From: Clostridia bacterium
Lineage (GTDB): Bacteria; Bacillota; Clostridia; Christensenellales; Aristaeellaceae
NCBI GenBank assembly: GCA_024404275.1
Contig: JAKSQG010000088.1
Location: forward strand, 1-7,520
DNA length: 7,520 bases
Direction of reading: 5' to 3'
Shown here piece after piece: positions 1 through 6,081 of the stretch. The notes under the pieces are model-generated. The model was not told the DNA's origin and searched no databases. It saw only the letters and a program-made list of their open reading frames with translations. Positions within the stretch are counted from its first letter, which is position 1. Every line of letters starts with the position of its first letter. The position numbers and the translations under genes were made by a program.

Positions 1-1377
1 GTCAAGCAGGTGCGGCTCTATAAAGGCGAAAACCGCTTCGCCCTGACGGCGCTGCCGAGGAGTGCAGGAACACCGGAATTTTTTGTGACGCTGAACCCCG
101 AAAAGGATACGATGTTCGAGAACAATGCTTACGGCGCGGTGACGGAGGTGACCTCGCAGCAGAAAATCCTGCTGGTGGAGGGGCAGAAGGGCAACTCCCG
201 GGCGCTGCAGCAGCTGCTGGAGGAATACGAATGCGATACAACGGTCCTCGGGGCGGCGGAGGTGCCGACGGACATGGAAGCGTTATGCCGCTATAGCCTG
301 CTGATCCTGCTGGATGTGGATGTGCTGGATTTGCCGCAGAAAGCGCCGACCCGCCTGCGGGAGTATGTGGAGAACTATGGACGCAGTCTGCTGGTGGCCG
401 GCGGCGAACATACTTTTTTGTATGGAAACATGAAAGATACGGAGCTGGAAAGCATTCTGCCGGTCCGTATGGAGGTGAGCCGGAGCGAGAGCGCGGAGCC
501 TGCGGTTCTGCTGTTTTTGCTGGATAATTCCGCCTCCATGGAGGGTACCCCGATCACCATGGCCAAGCGTGGCCTGATCAACGCGATCCAGTCGTTGAAT
601 GACAATGATTTTGCGGGCGTGATCGCTTTTTCCACGGAGTCTTCGGTGGTATCGCCTATCATTTCCATGGAAAGCCGTGATAAACTGATCAACTCGGTGG
701 CACGTTTGGGCACGGTGATGGGCACACAGTACAGCCCGGCGCTGCTGGATGCCGAAAAACTGCTGGACCAATATGAAGGCAGCGGCAAAAAGCACATCAT
801 TCTGCTCAGCGACGGTAACCCGAGCGATACGGGGTATGAGGAAATCGTGGCGCGGCTGGCGGAAAAGGGCGTGACGCTTTCCACCATCGCGATGGGTGCG
901 GACATTCACGACGACGTGATGGCCATGCTGGCGACGCTGGGCGGCGGAAAATTCTATCGTGTGGAAAGCTCCTATGATCTGCCGTCCATTGTGTTGACCG
1001 ATACGGTGGCTTCCCAGACAGAGCACCTTGTCAAAGGCAGCGTGACGCCGGAAACGGTCAGCCCGCGCTATGGCCTTCCGGACAATCTGCCGCGGCTGGG
1101 CGGTTATGTCCGTACCGATGCCAAGGCAGGCGCGGAGGTGCTGCTGACGGTGGAAAAGGACTATCCTTTGTTTGCGCGGCAGAACTTTGGCTCCGGTCGC
1201 ACGGCTTGCTTTACTGCCGACCTGAGCGGACAATGGAGCGGCGCGTGGTTTGAAGATGCCAATGCGCGTGCCACGCTGGTGCGCCTGATGGAGGAGCTTC
1301 AGCCCACGACTTATACGGCCACGGCACGGGAGATTCGTCTGGCGGTGGGCGGCAGCCGAAGCTTTTTGACGGCATAG
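1..1377 (+). CDS. VWA-domain membrane protein, 5'-partial and ended early by an in-frame TAG
   Basis: The frame is open from base 1, so the true start lies upstream; the GTG at 10 has no ribosome-binding site and is not a credible start. The visible order is as follows. First comes the end of an extracytoplasmic beta domain. Next is a glutamine-amidotransferase-like Rossmann segment (about 169-471), with VAGGEHTF near 393-416 and an ILPVRM end. Then comes a VWA domain (about 499-1035) with a complete MIDAS metal site: DNSAS at 523-537, Thr at 724-726 and Asp of LSDG at 811-813. Last is a segment of the type 'PLFARQNFGSGRTACFTADL' that usually follows VWA in this family. Family members are normally long proteins anchored by helices at both ends (BatA-like architecture) and are thought to mediate metal-dependent protein contacts at the cell surface; their exact role is unknown. 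TAG at 1375-1377 removes the C-terminal domain and anchor. Domain assignment is firm; whether the truncated product works is open. Confidence 0.85.
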   Translation, partial: VKQVRLYKGENRFALTALPRSAGTPEFFVTLNPEKDTMFENNAYGAVTEVTSQQKILLVEGQKGNSRALQQLLEEYECDTTVLGAAEVPTDMEALCRYSLLILLDVDVLDLPQKAPTRLREYVENYGRSLLVAGGEHTFLYGNMKDTELESILPVRMEVSRSESAEPAVLLFLLDNSASMEGTPITMAKRGLINAIQSLNDNDFAGVIAFSTESSVVSPIISMESRDKLINSVARLGTVMGTQYSPALLDAEKLLDQYEGSGKKHIILLSDGNPSDTGYEEIVARLAEKGVTLSTIAMGADIHDDVMAMLATLGGGKFYRVESSYDLPSIVLTDTVASQTEHLVKGSVTPETVSPRYGLPDNLPRLGGYVRTDAKAGAEVLLTVEKDYPLFARQNFGSGRTACFTADLSGQWSGAWFEDANARATLVRLMEELQPTTYTATAREIRLAVGGSRSFLTA

Positions 1378-1818
1378 GCGGCAGAAGGCGCAGTTTCGGC
1401 GAAGGCGGAGGTGACCGCTCCGGACGGTCGTGTCATGAACCAAGACCTTTTTATGAAGGAAGAATACTGGACGGCAGAGATTCCGACTCCCGAAACGGGA
1501 AGGTATGAAGTGCTGATCCGATATTATGACGCCGCGGGAACACAGCTGAAGACTTGCAGCACGGCGGAGTATGTATCCTATTCGAGGGAGTACGACGCCT
1601 TCCCCGATACGGTGGCGGCCAGGGAAAAGCTGCAGGAGATCTGCTCCATGACCGGCGGCATGATGACCACGGATGCGTCACTGCTTTCCGCTGTGGAAAT
1701 GACGGGATTGCCTGTGGAACGTGATGTGAGGCCTTTGCTGGCGACGGCTGCGTTTTTCCTGCTGCTGATCGATCTTTTTGTGAGAAAGCTGCGGCCGAAG
1801 TTTTTGTACCGTTCCTGA
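1378..1818 (+). pseudogene. C-terminal part of the interrupted VWA protein
   Basis: This is the direct in-frame continuation after the TAG at 1375-1377: 146 sense codons to TGA at 1816-1818. It has what the upstream fragment lacks. There is an Ig-like stretch (AEVTAPDG to about the YEVLIRYYD segment), the YSREYDAF segment followed by a TGG motif typical of the end of this family, and a hydrophobic helix (about 1732-1782) followed by the basic tail RKLRPKFLYRS that would leave the C-terminus in the cytoplasm. A GTG at 1411 and an ATG at 1435 lie in frame. GGAGG at 1407-1411 touches the GTG and is 23 bases before the ATG, so neither has a well-placed ribosome-binding site. I read it as the stranded end of one gene rather than an independent gene. 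Readthrough or a sequencing error would restore a single protein. Confidence 0.75.
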
Positions 1819-1826
1819 ACAAACTG

Positions 1827-1835
1827 TGTTATGAT
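1827..1835 (+). promoter_or_regulatory. Possible extended -10 promoter before the DUF1648 gene
   Basis: TGTTATGAT at 1827-1835 fits an extended -10 element (TGN followed by TATGAT, 5 of 6 to consensus) in the 41-base gap between the VWA frame and the next ATG. No good -35 hexamer lies 16-18 bases upstream, so this rests on the extended -10 alone. It could let the DUF1648-SDR pair be transcribed independently of the broken gene upstream. Confidence 0.35.
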
Positions 1836-1859
1836 GTAACGGTATGGGAGGTATCGGCT

Positions 1860-2366
1860 ATGAAACGGAAGCCTTACATCACCGAAGGACATCTGCTGCT
1901 GGAGCGAATCGGCTATCTTTTGCTGTTGGGCGCGTTTGCGGTTTGTGCGGAAACGGCGATCACAAGCGGCGGAAAAATTGCCACGCACTTTGACATCCAT
2001 GGGACACCGGATGGATACGGTTCGCCGCTGGTGATGCTGATTTTGCCGCTGACGATGCTGCTCGTGAATGTCCTCATCAGTGTTCTCATCAGAAAACTGC
2101 CGCCGGAAAAAATGAATATGCCCTTTGAAATGAAGCCCGAAAATGCCGATGCGGTCATGACCGAGGTCAGCGGAATGCTGTTCTGGCTGGAAATTGAAAT
2201 GGCGGCTTTCGCGTTGGCGGAAGTTCTGATGTGGTCGAATGGCAAAAGCAGTCTCTGGAATGCTTTACTGCTGATAGCGGCGCTGCTGCTGACGATTGTT
2301 TGGAGCACCGTCCGTATGGTCAAAGCGAATAAAAGAACAGAAAAGGACAGCAAACACCGTGTTTGA
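1860..2366 (+). CDS. DUF1648 domain integral membrane protein (168 aa)
   Basis: The ATG at 1860 is preceded by GGGAGG at 1846-1851, eight bases away, which fixes the start. About four hydrophobic segments are visible, near residues 17-36, 57-77, 105-125 and 131-150, with a Lys/Arg-rich C-terminal tail suggesting a cytoplasmic end. After the first helix comes HFDIHGTPDGYGS (residues 43-55), the signature of DUF1648, a module also found at the start of SdpI-type proteins. SdpI in Bacillus is an immunity and signalling protein for the SDP toxin, but this stand-alone form lacks the later SdpI part and no toxin gene is seen nearby, so no immunity role should be assumed. It sits 41 bases after the VWA frame and its last eight bases overlap the SDR start, suggesting co-transcription. 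Family call is good; function is unknown. Confidence 0.8.
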   Translation: MKRKPYITEGHLLLERIGYLLLLGAFAVCAETAITSGGKIATHFDIHGTPDGYGSPLVMLILPLTMLLVNVLISVLIRKLPPEKMNMPFEMKPENADAVMTEVSGMLFWLEIEMAAFALAEVLMWSNGKSSLWNALLLIAALLLTIVWSTVRMVKANKRTEKDSKHRV

Positions 2367-3066
2367 TGGAAAAGTCGCCGTTGTGACCGGCGGAGCACAT
2401 GGCATTGGGCTGGCGGTAGCACAGGAGTTCAAGCGGCTTGGCGCAACGGTATGCGTGATCGATATTGAAAAGGGAGACCATTACGAGGGCGATATCAGCC
2501 GCAAGGAAGTGCTGGAAGCCTTTGCCGCGGACGTGATTGAAAAGCATGGGCATGTGGACTATCTGGTGAACAACGCCAAACCTTTGATGAATGGCATTGG
2601 GACATGCAGCTGGGAGGAATTCCAGTATGCGCTGTCCGTTGGCGTGACGGCGCCGTTCTATCTGACAAAGCTGTTTATGCCGCATTTTGCCAAGGGCGCT
2701 GCCGTTGTCAACATTTCTTCCTCAAGAGACAGGATGAGTCAGCCGCAGACCGAAAGCTACACCGCTGCAAAAGGCGGCATCGCTGCACTGACGCACGCAC
2801 TGGCAGTCAGTCTGGCGGGAAAGGTTCGGGTCAACTCGATCTCTCCGGGATGGATCGATACGGAATACACGGTCTATGAAGGACCCGATGCCGTGCAGCA
2901 GCCCGCGGGACGAGTCGGTCACCCGATGGATATTGCGCATATGGTGATGTTCCTCTGCTCGGAGAAGGCGGGCTTCATCACAGGCGAGAATATCTGCATC
3001 GACGGCGGCATGACAAAACAGATGATCTATCACAATGACTGCGGCTGGAAGCTGGAACAGGAATAA
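2359..3066 (+). CDS. Short-chain dehydrogenase/reductase (SDR family oxidoreductase, 235 aa)
   Basis: I chose the GTG at 2359 because it puts the first beta strand (FDGKVAVVTGG) at the N-terminus, as in classical SDRs. A modest AAAAGGA lies at 2341-2347. An ATG at 2296 would add 21 unneeded residues inside the upstream gene. Visible marks are the nucleotide-binding TGGAHGIG (residues 10-17), Asp35 at the end of the second strand (favouring NAD(H) over NADP(H)), NNA (71-73), the catalytic Ser in SSS (120-122), YTAAK (Tyr134, Lys138) and the PGWIDT segment. The length of 235 residues is normal. The position usually held by the fourth catalytic residue, Asn, is Gly95 in SVGVTAPF. It should be a cytosolic NAD-dependent oxidoreductase; the substrate cannot be told from sequence. 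The eight-base overlap with the DUF1648 gene suggests translational coupling. TAA stop at 3064-3066, then a terminator. Confidence 0.9.
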   Translation: MFDGKVAVVTGGAHGIGLAVAQEFKRLGATVCVIDIEKGDHYEGDISRKEVLEAFAADVIEKHGHVDYLVNNAKPLMNGIGTCSWEEFQYALSVGVTAPFYLTKLFMPHFAKGAAVVNISSSRDRMSQPQTESYTAAKGGIAALTHALAVSLAGKVRVNSISPGWIDTEYTVYEGPDAVQQPAGRVGHPMDIAHMVMFLCSEKAGFITGENICIDGGMTKQMIYHNDCGWKLEQE

Positions 3067-3080
3067 ACAATAAATAAAAA

Positions 3081-3115
3081 GCCCCTGCACTGGATTTCAG
3101 CGCAGGGGCGTGTTT
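3081..3115. terminator. Bidirectional intrinsic terminator between convergent genes
   Basis: An 8-bp perfect GC-rich stem, GCCCCTGC (3081-3088) with GCAGGGGC (3102-3109), continues past one A-C mismatch with CTG/CAG (3090-3092 with 3098-3100) to a five-base loop. On the + strand it is followed by GTGTTTT, ending the SDR unit. On the - strand it is followed by TTTTTATTTATT, ending the exported-protein gene whose stop is at 3128. It lies 14 and 12 bases from the two stop codons. Confidence 0.88.
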
Positions 3116-3127
3116 TATGAGGATGTA

Positions 3128-4741
3128 TTACTCTGCCTGCAGGGTAAGGGTGGTGGTGGCATGGACCCCGCTCATGACGGCAAAGCTGGACATGAAGCCG
3201 GTGACTTCAAGCTCGCTGTCGGAGAGGACAATGCCCATGTAGGGGCAGCCTTCCACATTGGTGCCTTCGGCGCCGCTTTCATCGACGGACTTGACGCCTG
3301 TCAGGGTCATCTGGTCGCCGTTCAGCTCATAGGTGCCGTAGATGGTGGCGCAATTGTACACGGTGCCGCCCATATCAAACCAGACATCATATTTGTACTC
3401 GCCGTTCTCAAACACAGCGGTGATGTTGTAGGCAACGAGACCACGGGCGGATTCCTTTTCGTATACGCCGGTGTAGGTGCCTTCGGTGAACAGGGAGGCT
3501 TCTTCACTCCGCAGGGTGAGGGTAGTGGTGGCGTGGACACCGCTCATGACAGCAAAGCTGGACATGAAGCCGGTGACTTCAAGCTCGCTGTCGGAGAGGA
3601 CAATGCCCATGTAGGGGCAGCCTTCCACATTGGTGCCTTCGGCGCCGCTTTCATCGACGGACTTGACGCCTGTCAGGGTCATCTGGTCGCCGTTCAGCTT
3701 ATAGGTGCCGTAGATGGTGGCGCAGTTGTACACGGTGCCGCCCATATCGAACCAGACATCGTATTTATACTCGCCGTTTTCAAACACAGCGGTGATGTTG
3801 TAGGCAACAAGACCACGGGCGGATTCTTTCTCATATACGCCGGTATAGGTGCCCTCGGTGAAGACAGCGGTGTTCGAAGCGAGGACGCTCTGAACGGCTT
3901 CAAAAATGGCTTTCGCAGTGCAGGTGGCACTGGTTGCGGCATCGGGACTGAAGGTCATCTGCAGGATCTCGTCAGCGCCCTTGCCGGACAGCTGCTTGAG
4001 CAGACCGTTTTCACCGTCCACAGCGCGGCTGAAGAAGCGGGGGAACTTGTCGTCATTCTTGGCAATGCCGTTCACGGTGAAGCCGGCGGCTTCGATATTG
4101 TTGACGTGCTCATCGTCATCGAGGGTCACGGCTACGGTGATATCGTAGTCTTCCCAGCCGGCGTCGGTGGTATCGGTGACGTGGGCGACAGTTACCAGCT
4201 TGCCGGTGGTATCGACCGCCTGGACAGCGCCGGCAGCGGTGTACAGGGCGGAATCGTGATAGGTGGCAAGATAGTGCAGCGTCTCGCCGGTCTCGTTACC
4301 GTTTTCATCGGTCAGCACATAAGCCAGCAGTGCGGAGCCGTAGAAGATGGGGCTGACAAAACAGAGGCTGCCATCCTCGGTCACACAGAAAGCGGTGGTC
4401 TTGCCAATGCCCTTGGCGGTATCGGCAGTGTAGGTGACGGTGTAAATGCCAGTCGCTGCATCATATGCGATGGTGCCGGTGCCTTTTTCGGTCATGTTGT
4501 CGGCGGCAGTGGTGAGGGTGTGGAAGGTGCCCGCCTCGGCATTGATGACGATGTAGGCGGAATGACCGTGGCGCTGGATCTCTTTGCCGGTGGAGGTATC
4601 CACGCCGGTATCATCCAGCAGATAGGTGCCGGAGACCAGCTGCGGCACAGCCTCGGCGAAGACACAGACGCTCAGAGCTGTCAGCGTCATGCAAACTGCC
4701 AGCAGTACGGAAAGCACGCGGGTGAAGAGACTTTTGTGCAT
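3128..4741 (-). CDS. Exported protein with FMN-binding-like domain and two near-identical C-terminal repeats (537 aa)
   Basis: The start is the ATG at 4741, with AAAGGAGG (4750-4757) eight bases before it; the longer frame to 4819 only adds non-coding leader. Residues 1-31 are a type I signal peptide (basic start, hydrophobic core, AEA or VFA cleavage). Neither Cys17 nor Cys26 fits a lipobox, so it is not a lipoprotein. Residues about 35-190 are beta-rich and unassigned. Residues about 197-289 resemble the FMN_bind domain: YDITVAVTLDDD at the start and DAATSATCTAKAI at 267-279, matching the covalent flavin motif Dxx(s/t)gAT except Ser271 for Gly, with Thr273 as the would-be attachment site. 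Two 117-residue repeats follow (294-410 and 418-534), each with two Cys (340, 375; 464, 499). There is no C-terminal anchor, so it is probably secreted or held non-covalently. Redox and ligand-binding roles are inference only. It is monocistronic, convergent with the SDR and divergent from sbcD. Confidence 0.85.
   Translation of the reverse strand: MHKSLFTRVLSVLLAVCMTLTALSVCVFAEAVPQLVSGTYLLDDTGVDTSTGKEIQRHGHSAYIVINAEAGTFHTLTTAADNMTEKGTGTIAYDAATGIYTVTYTADTAKGIGKTTAFCVTEDGSLCFVSPIFYGSALLAYVLTDENGNETGETLHYLATYHDSALYTAAGAVQAVDTTGKLVTVAHVTDTTDAGWEDYDITVAVTLDDDEHVNNIEAAGFTVNGIAKNDDKFPRFFSRAVDGENGLLKQLSGKGADEILQMTFSPDAATSATCTAKAIFEAVQSVLASNTAVFTEGTYTGVYEKESARGLVAYNITAVFENGEYKYDVWFDMGGTVYNCATIYGTYKLNGDQMTLTGVKSVDESGAEGTNVEGCPYMGIVLSDSELEVTGFMSSFAVMSGVHATTTLTLRSEEASLFTEGTYTGVYEKESARGLVAYNITAVFENGEYKYDVWFDMGGTVYNCATIYGTYELNGDQMTLTGVKSVDESGAEGTNVEGCPYMGIVLSDSELEVTGFMSSFAVMSGVHATTTLTLQAE
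3140..3490 (-). repeat. C-terminal domain repeat, copy 2 (residues 418-534)
   Basis: This is the second of two tandem units with a period of 372 bases (124 codons: 117 repeat plus 7 linker). Hand alignment with 3512-3862 gives 17 mismatches in 351 bases and no gaps; 3180-3327 matches 3552-3699 without a difference. The unit begins FTEGTYTGVYEKE and ends ATTTLTL, is rich in alternating beta pattern and has Glu472 where copy 1 has Lys348, the only amino-acid difference. The fold looks like a small beta-barrel or sandwich domain, but I do not recognise a named family. Confidence 0.95.
3512..3862 (-). repeat. C-terminal domain repeat, copy 1 (residues 294-410)
   Basis: This first tandem unit directly follows the FMN-binding-like domain. 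A seven-residue linker (RSEEASL, 3491-3511) joins it to copy 2. Its two Cys (340 in YNCATIYG, 375 in EGCPYMG) are conserved in copy 2 and could form a disulfide within each domain outside the cell. See copy 2 for the comparison. Confidence 0.95.
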
Positions 4742-4749
4742 AAGTTTTT

Positions 4750-4757
4750 CCTCCTTT
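4750..4757 (-). promoter_or_regulatory. Ribosome-binding site that sets the exported-protein start
   Basis: AAAGGAGG on the - strand lies eight bases before the ATG at 4741. It decides in favour of the start that places a signal peptide at the very N-terminus, against the ATG at 4819. Confidence 0.9.
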
Positions 4758-4761
4758 GATA

Positions 4762-4789
4762 ATACATAGGTTAGATAAAACCTATGTAT
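4762..4789. promoter_or_regulatory. Inverted repeat with 11-bp arms, operator or 5'-leader hairpin
   Basis: ATACATAGGTT (4762-4772) and AACCTATGTAT (4779-4789) are perfect reverse complements around a six-base centre, AGATAA. The element lies between the predicted -10 of the exported-protein gene and its ribosome-binding site, so it covers the expected transcription start. There is no T-run after it in either direction, which argues against a terminator. It is best read as a binding site for a dimeric regulator, or as a leader hairpin if transcription starts further upstream. Confidence 0.6.
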
Positions 4790-4818
4790 ATAATAACACA
4801 ATGATTTGTGGTTAACCA
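4790..4818 (-). promoter_or_regulatory. Likely promoter of the exported-protein gene
   Basis: On the - strand TGTTATTAT (4798 down to 4790) is an extended -10 with 5 of 6 match to TATAAT. Seventeen bases upstream, TGGTTA (4818-4813) is a weak -35. A perfect 10-bp palindrome, TGGTTAACCA (4809-4818), sits on the -35 region. The predicted start falls near 4783, inside the inverted repeat at 4762-4789. Confidence 0.5.
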
Positions 4819-4894
4819 TAACTAACGGTGTAAAAACAAAGGAAAAACATACTAAAGGGCATTTATCAATGAAAAGGCATCCGGCTTCGGACGG

Positions 4895-4923
4895 TTGTCA
4901 AACAGGAAAGAAATGGTTATAAT
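4895..4923 (+). promoter_or_regulatory. Sigma-A type promoter of sbcD-sbcC
   Basis: TTGTCA (4895-4900) and TATAAT (4918-4923) are 17 bases apart, a near-consensus vegetative promoter. The expected start near 4930 gives a leader of about 30 bases ahead of the sbcD ATG at 4962. Confidence 0.8.
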
Positions 4924-4945
4924 AGGTATATATGACAGACTCTTC

Positions 4946-4953
4946 AGGAGGAG
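4946..4953 (+). promoter_or_regulatory. Ribosome-binding site that sets the sbcD start
   Basis: AGGAGGAG lies eight bases before the ATG at 4962. The alternative ATG at 4932 is almost at the predicted transcription start and would encode this site as protein, so 4962 is preferred. Confidence 0.9.
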
Positions 4954-4961
4954 CAATATCC

Positions 4962-6077
4962 ATGAAATTGATTCATATTGCCGATCTGCATCTGGGCAAA
5001 CAGATGGGAGACAGACTGCTTCTGGAAGAACAGGAAGCGGTGCTGCAGCAGATTGTAAGCATTGCGGCGGATGAAAAAGCCGATGGTGTACTGATCGCGG
5101 GGGATGTTTATCAGCGTTCTGCTCCGCAGGCGGAAGCCATGACGGTGTTTGATCATTTTGTGTCGCAGCTGGTGGAGATGGGCAAAAAGGTGTTCATCAT
5201 CAGCGGCAATCATGACTCGGCACAGCGCATCTCTTATTTTTCAGCGCTGGTCAGAAATGCCGGGGTGTATGTAACAGAGACGTTTGATGGCCACCTGCAG
5301 CATGTGGCGCTGGAGGACAGGGACGGTCCGCTGAACGTGTGGCTGATGCCGTTTTTGCGCCCGACGCAGGTGAAGCGCTTGCTGCCGGAAGCAAAGATCG
5401 TCACCTATCAGGATGCCGTGACGGCGGTGCTGGAAGCATCGGAGATCGATTATACCAAGCGCAATGTGCTTTTGTGTCATCAGTTTATCAGCGGCTGCGA
5501 AACAACCGGTGATGAAGAAAAGGCCGTCGGTGGTCTGGACCAGATCGACGGACGGGTGCTGGAGGGATTTGATTATGTGGCGCTCGGGCATATCCATGGG
5601 CCGCAGAAAGTGCTGCGGGATACGATGCGCTATGCCGGTTCACCGCTGAAGTATTCTTTTTCTGAGGTACGGCATAAAAAATCGGTCACGGTGGTCAATC
5701 TGCAGGAAAAAGGAGAAGTGAAGGTAAAGACGGTGCCCCTGTATCCGCTGCACGATGTGCGGCTGGTGGAGGGCATGCTGGCGGATGTGATGGAAATGGA
5801 CTTTTCGGAGGATTTTGTGTGGGTCACTATCCATGACGAGCTGCCGCCCCCTGATGCCAAGGTGAGCATTACCAATGTGTTTCCCAACATGCTCAAGTTT
5901 TCGGTCGTCAACAGCAGGACCAAGTATGACATGGATGTACAGGCGCTGCGGGCACTGGAAAACAAAAAGGCCATCGAACTGTTCTGCGACTTTTATCGCC
6001 TGCAGAACAACGATCAGCTGCCCAATGAAACACAGATGAAGATCCTTGAAAAGATCACCCGGGAACTGGAGGTATAG
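4962..6077 (+). CDS. sbcD: Exonuclease SbcCD, nuclease subunit SbcD (371 aa)
   Basis: SbcD is the Mre11-like metallophosphoesterase of the SbcCD complex, which acts in the cytoplasm on DNA ends and hairpins in a Mn-dependent and, with SbcC, ATP-dependent way. The metal-site residues are all present: Asp8 and His10 in IADLHLGK, Asp48 in AGDVY, Asn83-His84 in SGNHD, His173 in LLCHQF, and His210/His212 in GHIH. The usual second Asp in the GDxxD stretch is Gln51 (GDVYQRSAP); that position is not a metal ligand in Mre11-type enzymes. The C-terminal capping region runs to residue 371, a normal length for Firmicutes SbcD. Its own promoter lies at 4895-4923. It ends in TAG (6075-6077), which shows TAG works as a normal stop in this genome, and is followed four bases later by sbcC. 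Confidence 0.95.
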   Translation: MKLIHIADLHLGKQMGDRLLLEEQEAVLQQIVSIAADEKADGVLIAGDVYQRSAPQAEAMTVFDHFVSQLVEMGKKVFIISGNHDSAQRISYFSALVRNAGVYVTETFDGHLQHVALEDRDGPLNVWLMPFLRPTQVKRLLPEAKIVTYQDAVTAVLEASEIDYTKRNVLLCHQFISGCETTGDEEKAVGGLDQIDGRVLEGFDYVALGHIHGPQKVLRDTMRYAGSPLKYSFSEVRHKKSVTVVNLQEKGEVKVKTVPLYPLHDVRLVEGMLADVMEMDFSEDFVWVTIHDELPPPDAKVSITNVFPNMLKFSVVNSRTKYDMDVQALRALENKKAIELFCDFYRLQNNDQLPNETQMKILEKITRELEV

Positions 6078-6081
6078 CCTG

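Noticed and set aside
1375..1377. Genome-wide TAG recoding or pyrrolysine at the VWA stop
   Set aside because: sbcD ends at TAG (6075-6077) at the right length with sbcC starting four bases later, so TAG works as a stop here. VWA proteins are not known to use pyrrolysine.
283..1443. 386-codon open frame on the - strand
   Set aside because: It is antisense to the VWA gene, whose + strand frame has a complete MIDAS site and family motifs. The antisense frame has neither a ribosome-binding site nor a sensible composition.
1860..2366. SdpI-type toxin immunity system
   Set aside because: Only the DUF1648 part is present. The SdpI domain, a toxin gene and a regulator are all missing nearby, so an immunity role is unsupported.
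3136..3866. CRISPR array or mobile-element repeat
   Set aside because: The repeated block is coding and in frame with a whole number of codons (372-base period). It encodes a domain and has no spacer pattern, terminal inverted repeats or transposase.
3110..4759. 549-codon open frame on the + strand, opposite the exported-protein gene
   Set aside because: It has no proper ribosome-binding site and begins inside the terminator region. Its composition is low-complexity Gly/Ala/Val/His. The - strand frame has a signal peptide, a strong ribosome-binding site, recognisable domain motifs and silent-site divergence between repeats. The open antisense frame follows from codon bias.
4869..4922. 17-codon ORF with AAAGGG upstream, between the divergent promoters
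   Set aside because: It runs through the -35 and -10 of the sbcD promoter and so could not be made from that promoter. No other promoter for it is evident, and short ORFs of this size are expected by chance.
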